From the NCBI RefSeq assembly GCF_012489685.1, contig NC_080046.1, positions 36,977,176 through 37,041,175 on the forward strand: a stretch of DNA of 64,000 bases, written 5' to 3'. Source of the stretch: Lotus japonicus. Lineage: Eukaryota > Streptophyta > Magnoliopsida > Fabales > Fabaceae. The notes beneath the pieces are model-generated. The model was not told the DNA's origin and searched no databases. It saw only the letters and a program-made list of their open reading frames with translations. Position numbers and translations under genes: made by a program. How positions within the stretch are numbered: position 1 is the first letter of the stretch; each line of letters begins with the position of its first letter. Below are positions 57,038 to 64,000 of this stretch, in pieces.

Positions 57038-57496
57038 TTAGGAAGGAAATTCCTTTCCATTGATTAACTTACCACAAGTGCAAGGAAGAAACCTTGCACA
57101 AAACCTCTGGAGTAAATCCTCCCATGAGACTATGTCATCTTGCTCATCAAACCAAGCTCTAGCCTCCCTCGTCAAAGAATGAGGGAAGAGTTTAATCTTC
57201 ACTTCATCACTTGAAATACCCTCAATCTTAGCAAGGGTGCTAGCTTGGGTAAACTTCACCATATGAGCATGCAAGTCCTCGTACTTGGATCCCCCATACT
57301 TGTTACCATTAACAAGCTTGATGAGAGCCGGATGGAACTCATCAATTTGGGCATTAACTTTGGGGATCTCTTCCGAAACCTTCGACCTGCTTCTTATCAC
57401 ATCACAGACAAAGTCATTGTCAAGGTTAGTCTCAATCATAGGATTAAAAACAGAAAACCGTACCTTTTCCTTACCAACACGGAGAATGAGGTGACC
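57038..57496 (-). CDS. Athila B post-protease segment with second gag-like domain (gag')
   Basis: It is in the same frame as the gag-protease ORF, separated from it only by TAG at 57497-57499, which is AAG in copy A. It starts GHLILRVGKEKVRFSVFNP and continues to SKYEDLHAHMVKFTQASTL, KIKLFPHSLTREARAWF, DIVSWEDLLQRFCARFLP and ends GKEFPS. The second half repeats the Retrotrans_gag pattern seen in the main Gag (AHMERF, RLSLFPFSLRDTAEEW, SWEDLAEKFTTRFVP). It sits where RT would begin in a complete Athila element. It could be reached by readthrough; otherwise it is dead. Confidence 0.75.
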   Translation of the reverse strand, partial: GHLILRVGKEKVRFSVFNPMIETNLDNDFVCDVIRSRSKVSEEIPKVNAQIDEFHPALIKLVNGNKYGGSKYEDLHAHMVKFTQASTLAKIEGISSDEVKIKLFPHSLTREARAWFDEQDDIVSWEDLLQRFCARFLPCTCGKLINGKEFPS

Positions 57497-59641
57497 CTAG
57501 TCAACATCAATCTTAGCTCTACCAGTAGCTAAGAAAGGTCGACCAAGAATGAGAGGAATCTTCTCATCCTCCTCCATATCAAGCACAACAAAATCCACGG
57601 GGAACACATACTTGTCCACCCGCACCATTACATCCTCCACAATCCCATATGGAGTCTTGAGGGATCGATCTGCCATTTGCAAGGAAAGCATGGTTGGAGT
57701 AACCTCTCCTAGGTTAAGCCTCTCAAACATGGTGAGCGACATCAAATTGATGTTAGCTCCAAGATCACACAAGGCTTCCACATCCGCCATGCCTTCAATT
57801 TCCACCGGAATAGTGAAACTTCTGGGGTCCCTTCTTTTCTTAGGCATCTTCCGCTGCAAAATGGCACTACATTCCTCCGTCATCAACACCGTCTCATCTA
57901 CTCCCTTCAATCTTCTTCTCTTATGCAGAATATCCTTCATAAACTTAGCATAAATAGGCATTTGTTCCAAAGCATCGGCAAAAGGAATACTAATGTGGAG
58001 CTTTTTGAAAACATCAACAAATTTTGAAAACTTTTTATCTAAGCTCTTCTTAGCCAATGCTTTAGGAAACGGAACCTTGCTAGTTTCAGGAGTAAGATCA
58101 ACTTCCTCTCTCACCTTAATAGGTACAACTACTTCTCCTCCCACTATCTCCTCTCTCTTTTCTCCCTCTGTTTTTTTCTTCAATTCACTTATCACTCTCC
58201 CACTTCTAGTGGCTACAACAGAGGCATTTTCTTGCTTGGGATTGGGGATAGTGTCGGAAGGAAATTTACCTTGAGGTCTCTCGGCTATTTGCTTAGCCAG
58301 CTGGCCAAATTGATTCTCAAGATTCTTGATAGCCGCCTCTTGATTCTTGTAATTATTCTCCGTCCGGTTGATGAAAGTTTCCACCAACTCTTCTAAGCTC
58401 TTCTTGGGACCACCACCTTCATCTTCTCCTCGCTCTTGAGGTTGTCTTGAGCTTTGGCCTTGAAACCCTTGGCTAGGAAATTGTCTTTGAAAGCCATTTC
58501 CTTGCCCATTATTACCTTGCCTCCAAGAAAAATTAGGGTGATTCCACCATCCTGGATTGTAAGTATTTGAAAATGGGTCATTCCGAGCTTGACCCATAAC
58601 CTTCACTTCCTCCTCCGGTCTAGTCTCTGTGCATTCTTCGCTGTCATGTGGCCCTCCGCAAGTCACACACTCCACCTTGGCAACTTGACCACCAATCTTG
58701 GTAGTCTTCATTTGATTTTGAATCTCATTCATTTGCTTGGAGAGTTGCTTGTTGGAGGCCATAAGTTGATCATAAGCTTCAACCTCAAGGACTCCTCTTC
58801 GGGCTTGGCGATCATTACTAGAGTTCATGGCTCTTATAACCATTTTTTCAATCAAATCATACCCCACTTGTGGAAGTAAGGCATCGAACTCTCCACTTGA
58901 AGCCGCATCCAAACCAAACCTCGAAGAATATTTGAGACCATCATAGAACTTTGCTACTTGCTCAGCTTGAGTAAGGTTATGTTGAGGACACCTCCTCAAG
59001 AGCTTCTTGAACCTCTCCCAAGCTTCATAGAGATTCTCATCGGTGGATTGAGTAAAAGTCATGATGTCATTCTTGAGCTTCCTCAAGAGGGATCTTGGAA
59101 CAAACCTTGTGGTGAACTTCTCAGCCAAGTCTTCCCAAGATGTAATGCTACCTTGGGGCTGTGAATTCAACCACTCTTCCGCAGTATCCCTCAATGAAAA
59201 AGGGAACAAACTCAAACGGATTGTGTCCGCTGAAACATTCTGAACTCTGTAGGTGTTGCAATTGCGGATAAACCGCTCCATGTGTGCATGAGGATTTTCA
59301 AGAGCACCTCCACCATACTGATTTTGGCTCACCAAGTTGATGAATGCCGGCCTCAGCTCAAAGTTTCCCGTGCCATCGGGGGAAACTATGCTGCCCGGAT
59401 AATCGTAGCTCATGGCAGCCGAGGTGAGGTCTCTAAGAGAACGATTGGCATTCTCCAATTCTTGCTCTTGAAGTCTTTGAGCAAGAGCCTCATTCACTCT
59501 TTCTTCAATGTGGGCTTGCATCTCCTCTTCCGTCATTTGAGCAGCCATGGCTTCGAGCCTTTGTTGGGCTCGACGACGGCGAAGAGAACGTTCAGGCTCC
59601 GGATCAAACAACAATGGATTCGTGCCAAGCCTACTGTTCAT
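57497..59641 (-). CDS. Athila B Gag-protease polyprotein, 714 aa
   Basis: The Retrotrans_gag domain is at about residues 120-250 (AHMERFIRNCNTYR, RLSLFPFSLRDTAEEWLNSQ, WERFKKLLRRCPQHNLTQ). A zinc-knuckle-like CVTCGGPHDSEEC is near residue 325. A Gln/Gly-rich stretch and a coiled-coil-like KNLENQFGQLAKQIAER follow. The protease-like domain lies near residues 610-714 with ALCDLGANINLMS and LILGRPFLATGRAKIDVD. The DLG replaces DSG as in other Athila elements. The start MNSRLGTNPLLFDPEPERSL follows the primer site by about 107 bases. Copy A has a broken homologue. Confidence 0.9.
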   Translation of the reverse strand: MNSRLGTNPLLFDPEPERSLRRRRAQQRLEAMAAQMTEEEMQAHIEERVNEALAQRLQEQELENANRSLRDLTSAAMSYDYPGSIVSPDGTGNFELRPAFINLVSQNQYGGGALENPHAHMERFIRNCNTYRVQNVSADTIRLSLFPFSLRDTAEEWLNSQPQGSITSWEDLAEKFTTRFVPRSLLRKLKNDIMTFTQSTDENLYEAWERFKKLLRRCPQHNLTQAEQVAKFYDGLKYSSRFGLDAASSGEFDALLPQVGYDLIEKMVIRAMNSSNDRQARRGVLEVEAYDQLMASNKQLSKQMNEIQNQMKTTKIGGQVAKVECVTCGGPHDSEECTETRPEEEVKVMGQARNDPFSNTYNPGWWNHPNFSWRQGNNGQGNGFQRQFPSQGFQGQSSRQPQERGEDEGGGPKKSLEELVETFINRTENNYKNQEAAIKNLENQFGQLAKQIAERPQGKFPSDTIPNPKQENASVVATRSGRVISELKKKTEGEKREEIVGGEVVVPIKVREEVDLTPETSKVPFPKALAKKSLDKKFSKFVDVFKKLHISIPFADALEQMPIYAKFMKDILHKRRRLKGVDETVLMTEECSAILQRKMPKKRRDPRSFTIPVEIEGMADVEALCDLGANINLMSLTMFERLNLGEVTPTMLSLQMADRSLKTPYGIVEDVMVRVDKYVFPVDFVVLDMEEDEKIPLILGRPFLATGRAKIDVD

Positions 59642-59748
59642 AAACTGAAATCACAAAAACAGAGAAAAGGTTAGTAACACCTATTCAATGCAATGCTTAG
59701 TAAAATAAACAAACAAACTCTTTAACTTAAACCGAAAACCACAAACAA

Positions 59749-59766
59749 TCCCCGGCAACGGCGCCA
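59749..59766 (-). promoter_or_regulatory. Athila B primer-binding site (tRNA-Asp)
   Basis: The minus strand reads TGGCGCCGTTGCCGGGGA, a perfect match to plant tRNA-Asp, six bases after the LTR end. Confidence 0.93.
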
Positions 59767-59772
59767 AAAACT

Positions 59773-61103
59773 TGTTGGTCAATTCGCAAGTGTACGAATA
59801 CCTCCGGGTTTTAAAATATCGAACCACAGGGATTGTGAGTGAGAATTGTTGATTTAAGCCTAAAGTTTGCAAGTTCTTAAAACAGTAAAATTTAGAAATT
59901 GATTTTGGTTGATTGTGACAAAAGATTTGCAAAAGAGCAATGTTGAAAATGATGTAAATAACAATTGATGGAAAATTGCCTTGGGTTTTTGATCAACTAA
60001 TCCATTTTAGTCCACCTATCCTATGCATGTGATATCTTGATTTATCTCTTGTTGTTATAGCCTATGTACTTACTAGTTGATTCCTCACAAAAGTAATTCT
60101 CTCAAATTGAAAGATAAGCCCAATTCCTAGTGGACTTAAACATTCATAAGAGGTATGATAGCATGGTTATTCAGGCCAACAAAACCCTACCCTCACTCTA
60201 TTCCTAGAAGCAAGTATAGAAGGACCTATTCCAATTCATGTCCCTAAATCATAACAAATTTCCATTTGATTATAATCTAGCCTATAGCAAAGGTACACCA
60301 AAGCTAAACATGCAATAAGGAATTGAAATACAAGATTGAATCAAGACTCATGCATAGAGATAGGATTTAACAAACTAAAATTTCATAGAATCTCTTAACC
60401 CAAAGCAAAAAGTAAACTAGCCACTCATGGCTAGTGAATTCATAAAGGAAATGTAACGAAAACCTGAGAAGAAATACAAGTTGGAAGCCTCCCTTGGCCC
60501 CAAAGTTCTCCTCAGCTCTCAAACTTGATCAAAAATGAGTAAAATGGCAAAATGTATCAAAGAAATTGGCCTAAGCCTTATTTATAGGCAAAACAAACGA
60601 AACTGGGTGCTCAGGCGCCAATTCAGAGCGCCTGAGCGCCAATTGCATGTTGAAAAACATGCTCTCTGACCCTATTGGCGCCTAGGCGCCCACTCCCAGC
60701 GCCTAGGCGCTCAAGCTCGCCTGAAAAAGACTGTTTGGCTTCTGAAACTCCTCTTTTCAATTCTCTTTAAGTTCTTCATCAATTCCATGCTTCTTGGCCT
60801 TCTTTCTCCTTCAGTTTCTGCACTCCAAACCTAACCAACAAGACAAGGAAGATTCTAGAAGCTCCAAGAGCTCATTAGCACAAGAAGTCCTTCATAAAAC
60901 ACAACAAAACCATGCAAGTCCTAAACTTTACTTAAAATGCAAGAAAACTACCTATAAAACTACTAAATTACCAAAACGAAATAAAAACTAAAGAAAAGAA
61001 TAAAAATGCATGAGAATGCATGAAACAATACATGAGACTCAACAAAAAGACTCAAAACAACCAAAGAAATGACCCTAAAAACACTACTAAAATAGGGTCA
61101 TCA
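59773..61103 (-). repeat. Athila B 5' LTR, 1331 bp
   Basis: The minus strand runs TGATGACCCTATTTTAGTAG to TTGACCAACA. The U3 contains GGCGCC-type palindromes (60600-60720), and a TATA box CTATAAATAAGG lies near 60590-60578. The ORF at 60794-60991 is a copy of that at 53311-53508 because both are LTR sequence, not a gene. Confidence 0.93.
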
Positions 61104-61955
61104 TCCCGCCACCCCGGGGAGATCCAAATGCGCTGATTAACCGCCCGCTGACACCGTTTGCCCATGCTGGATCTAGTTCAGATGTTGGAGGCGAGGCTCT
61201 CACTACCTTGATGAGTTTGTCCGATCCTCATTTTAACGGGTTGAAATTTTATGAATCGAACTTTCGACAACAGGCTCCACAAAGACATTTCTGGTCAAGG
61301 TCCCCCCAACATAGCTTCCATGGCCATTCATCATGCTCTTTCAGCCGCCAGTACTGTGGCGGGCATGGCTCATTATGTGAAGGACATGCATTCGGCCAAG
61401 AATCGTCTTGAAAAGAAGGCGGCTGATTGGAAGGCTGCGTATGAGCGAGTGAAGGTCGATGCCAAAACCGCCAATAAGCACCTGAAGTCGTCCGAGGAAA
61501 AATGTGCTAAGTTAACTGAGGACTTTGCGACATCTGACTTACTCCTGCAAAAGACTAAGTCTTTGAAGGAAGCCATTAATGTCAAACACACTGCTGCTCA
61601 GGCTAAGTGCCGGAAGATGGAAGAGAAGTATGAACGCCTGAAGGCTTCCATCCTCGGGCGTGCATCCATTCAATTTGCTCAAGGCTTTCTCAAAGCTAAA
61701 GAGCAAATCAATGTTGTTGAACCTGGCTTTGACCTTTCCCGTATCAGGTTTTTTAAGGAGATTAAGGATGGGCAGGTAGTCGGCGATGATGATGTTGATA
61801 TTGACCTCCTTCCTCAATTCAACTCTGAGAGTGAATCTGAGGAAGAGAATGGCGAAGATGGCCGTGGCGAGAACGGGAATGGGAATGAAGAGGAAAAGGA
61901 CCCCAAAGCTACTGCAAGCCAAGACAACAACACCAACAATGAAAACCTGGCTTGA
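61104..61955 (+). pseudogene. Tat antisense gene, 3' part (coiled-coil region)
   Basis: The first frame reads PPPRGDPNALINRPLTPFAH to about 61260. A one-base shift leads into the frame ending at 61955, which holds NIASMAIHHALSAASTVAGM, a long K/E/A-rich coiled coil (61400-61700) and an acidic tail. This is the expected C-terminal half of the PF04195-type protein whose N-terminal half ends at 32591. How much sequence was lost between the halves is unknown. Confidence 0.7.
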
Positions 61956-62435
61956 TCTCGTTTGTTGTTTATGGGCCAAGCCTTGTTTTGGGCTTCGCCC
62001 CTTTTTGTCATTTGAAGCATGTATGGGCCATGCCCTTTTCTATCTTTAATGAAGTTCATTTTAGTTTAATTATGTTGTTACTTTGAAGTTGTTATTTACT
62101 GAGCTTTATCAACGTTTTAGGTTTATGTACCTTAGCCGTTTTTTCGACGAGGCTTGGTTTCTAGTGGCCACTAGAATTGCCAAGGCTTTTAATACTCAGT
62201 GGCGATACTTTCTTATTCCGAAAGGATTACTCGCGATATTTTATACCTTGATACGACATACGCCGCATAAATTCATAATATGAATCAAAAATAAACAATC
62301 GCTTGGAATGATCTTTTCATTGCTTTTCAAAACATGGGAACTATTGTCCCTTCATTTTTACATGTGCCGCCTCATTAAAAACCTTTCCTAAGAAAGGAAA
62401 AAAGAGTGCGGCTTCATTCATTCTTGTTGTTCCAC
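61956..62435. other. Region between convergent Tat antisense gene and pol
   Basis: It holds the 3' ends of the + strand antisense gene and the minus-strand pol. An AATAAA-like signal is not clear. I see no further ORF of note. Confidence 0.5.
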
Positions 62436-62556
62436 TTAACTAAAGTACTGCTTCAAATGTGAGGCGTTCCATGTTCGTGGAATCTTCAGACCATTAAGTT
62501 GTTCCAATTTATAGGCTCCACCTCCAACATCGCCAATTATCCTGTAAGGCCCGCCC
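62436..62556 (-). pseudogene. Tat-type pol, last 39 codons (integrase C-terminus)
   Basis: The minus strand translates to YRIIGDVGGGAYKLEQLNGL then PRTWNASHLKQYFS and a stop at 62436-62438. The pattern GPYRI...GAYxLExLxGxxxPRTWNxxxLxxYY is the standard end of Tat-type gypsy polyproteins. It is cut at 62557 by a Tekay LTR. Confidence 0.8.
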
Positions 62557-63303
62557 TGTAACACCCCGATTTCAGTGGCGTCACTTTAGTAACCAAAAAG
62601 AAAACAAAAGCGGAAAAACGTGAATATTTTTTTTTCGATATTTGTTTTAAGTAAATAAAAGACTTGTCGAGTTAAAGACGTATCGACGAAAAATAAACAT
62701 GACTAATATACAGATATATATACAATCCCCGTAGTAAACAGCATGCCACGCCACGAGTAACCTTCAGTGACGGGAAAGTAGTGCCTGTCGGCAAATATGT
62801 ACAGAACAAAATATAAGGTCAGTATTCTGAATACAGTCCTCCAAACGAAAGTAGGTCAGCCCAAAACAGCCCGAAGACCTCCTAGTCCAACCAACTCCCT
62901 GTGACTCCGTAAAGAGAACCACACAAAAAGCTAAAGGCCGGGGACCTACCCTGCCCCGAAATGAGAAAAACTGAAGATCAGAGCCACGACGCTACTCCTA
63001 CCCTAATCCTGACTAGAGGAGTACAACACACCACTCCCAGCTACGCATCACCATGGTCATCGTCTGAATCTGAATCCAAGACGATCAGGTCAATGACTGC
63101 ATCGGTCCTCACAGCGGGTCCTACGGGTACTGTACCCGATCCCAAATCAACAGCAGCCGCGACGGTGGGTGAGCTAGAATCAGATGAAGCCCCTCCTACA
63201 GACAACTCCTCCGAAGGGTCCTCCTCGTCCTCAGACGACGGTGGTGGTGGTACTACAACTCCAGGGCCACAGTGCACGCCCAGTGGTAGGTTGAAGCTGA
63301 TGG
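62557..63303 (-). repeat. Tekay-type LTR fragment, diverged subfamily
   Basis: It begins TGTAACACCCCGATTTCAGTGGCGTCACTTTAG, the same terminus as at 6041 and 35636. Shared blocks include CCAACCAACTCCCTGTGA and GACCTACCCTGCCCC. It interrupts the Tat pol end, with CGCCC as the left flank. The ORFs at 62961-63308 and 63041-63322 lie inside the LTR and have no family signature. Confidence 0.8.
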
Positions 63304-64000
63304 TGTAAGGCCCTAAGTTCAATTTGGAACAATTTTATGAAAGTTTGAATAAAATTGAAGTTTTAGCTAATGTTTGATAACTGGCAGATTAGAACTGTCA
63401 ACTTGTGTGAATTTTTAGAGGGTCGTAACGACTTCATTTGGGAAAACGTCCTTCATGAGAGCTGTAGCCCTTTAAGTATAGAAAATTTTCGAAGTAGAAT
63501 CAGGTCATTCCGACCTCTGTAGCTCGAGATATTCGCATTTTAGTGATTGTCGATCAGGCTGTACAGTACCAGCGAACTAGTTGAGGAGTTTTTATTTTAA
63601 TTCCGATTTTGCTTCTGTTTTTACATAAAAGGACCTGGGTTTTAATTGATTTTAGACCAGATTAAGAACTAAATTGATGGGTCAAGGGTTTGGGCATGGT
63701 TCGGGCTTGAAAAGAAAATTAAAACCCTAGCCCACTAGGTGGTGTGTGTTGCGAGTTCAAGAGGGGTAAAGGGGGGGAAACTAGTTTCCTTTCATTCAGT
63801 TCTGAAACAGAAACCTAGAGCACTCTTTACGTAAGAAAACAGAAGAGGAAGAGAGTGGGAGAAACCTTCCCTTGCACCCTTAGCCGCCGCCGACCAAGCC
63901 ACCACCGCCACCTTGTGCGCTGCGAGAGAGAGAGCTCGAGTAGGAGGGAAGGGAGGGACGAGGACAGCAAGCTACTGAGCTCTGAACCTGCAATTTTTTT
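63304..64000 (+). repeat. Start of another gypsy-type LTR (TGTAAGGCCC...), continues past the window
   Basis: The sequence changes at GCTGATGG|TGTAAGGCCCTAAG, and what follows (CAACTTCATTTGGG-like and CTTCATGAGAGCTGTAG blocks) is typical of Tekay/Del U3 regions. A TATA-like ACATAAAAGGACC lies near 63622-63634. The second end is outside the window, so the boundary and target duplication are unproven. Confidence 0.5.

Larger units (their letters stand above)
53298..61103 (-). mobile_element. Athila-type gypsy element, copy B, 3' LTR truncated
   Basis: Minus-strand order: full 5' LTR (61103-59773), Asp-tRNA primer site, gag-protease-gag', extra gene, long non-coding part, partial 3' LTR (53620-53298). 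The partial LTR matches 60781-61103 over 323 bp with one difference noticed, so the element is young. No RT, RNase H or integrase is present. The right flank (TCCCG) is Tat antisense-gene sequence, the left flank is Sirevirus copy 2, and no target duplication remains. Confidence 0.9.
30358..62556 (-). mobile_element. Tat-type gypsy element (3' half), interrupted; continues beyond the window
   Basis: On the minus strand, from right to left, the window holds the end of pol (62556-62436), a gap, an antisense PF04195-like gene on the + strand, a spacer and the 3' LTR (30736-30358). This order (pol, antisense extra ORF, 3' LTR) is known for Tat-lineage elements such as RIRE2-like ones. The 5' LTR, gag and most of pol must lie right of 62557. 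About 28.5 kb of Sirevirus, Tekay and Athila DNA sits inside its antisense gene. Confidence 0.7.

Noticed and set aside
62961..63322. 115-aa and 93-aa overlapping ORFs rich in S, D, E and G
   Set aside because: Inside a Tekay LTR in a stretch equivalent to non-coding LTR elsewhere; no domain.

Overview
The window is plant nuclear DNA made almost entirely of nested transposable elements. I see no host protein-coding gene, rRNA, tRNA or CRISPR array. The elements are plant LTR-retrotransposon lineages: Ty1/copia Sirevirus, and Ty3/gypsy Athila, Tat and Tekay-type chromovirus. One 5'-truncated L1-type LINE is also present. The Sirevirus copies with an extra ORF3 resemble legume SIRE1-type elements, so a legume (Fabaceae) is my best guess. 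That is an inference from family resemblance, not a database match.

Layout from left to right. 1-891 is the 3' part of a Sirevirus LTR, sitting in a Tekay-type LTR (892-1664), which itself interrupts a LINE remnant (1665-3388). 3394-5183 is a solo LTR with a TGTTC target duplication. From 5588 an Athila-type element (copy A, + strand) starts. Its 5' LTR carries two further insertions: a 4.2 kb Tekay solo LTR (6041-10249, TSD GAATT) and a 2.0 kb solo LTR (10265-12280). Its gag is split by a complete, young Sirevirus on the minus strand (copy 1, 14245-26309, TSD GCCTC, LTRs about 0.4% apart). Its 3' non-coding part holds a copia solo LTR (28680-29985, TSD AAAAA).

At 30358 begins the 3' LTR of a minus-strand Tat-type element that runs off the right edge. 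Its antisense gene (PF04195-like, + strand, 31525-61955) is broken by about 28.5 kb of inserted DNA. That insert is Sirevirus copy 2 (32592-53297, + strand, lacking its 3' LTR), fused through a deletion to Athila copy B (53298-61103, minus strand). Inside Sirevirus copy 2 lies a young gag-only Tekay derivative with 4022-bp LTRs (35636-46204, TSD GTACC). After 61955 come the end of the Tat pol gene (minus strand), a Tekay LTR piece from 62557, and the start of another LTR at 63304.

The most interesting theme is accessory genes. Both Sirevirus copies carry, between ORF3 and the 3' LTR region, a 130-codon antisense coiled-coil gene of identical length with a conserved TATA box. Athila B carries an extra gene with its own probable promoter and a 5'-UTR intron. 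The Tat element carries an antisense PF04195-type gene with a TATA box and introns. Sirevirus ORF3 and the Athila B extra gene also appear to share one domain. Other points are a gag-protease-gag' architecture in both Athila copies, a conserved +1 gag/pol overlap in both Sireviruses, and 60-bp LTR tandem repeats whose hairpin stems vary in a compensatory way. Percentages and mismatch counts are hand counts by eye.
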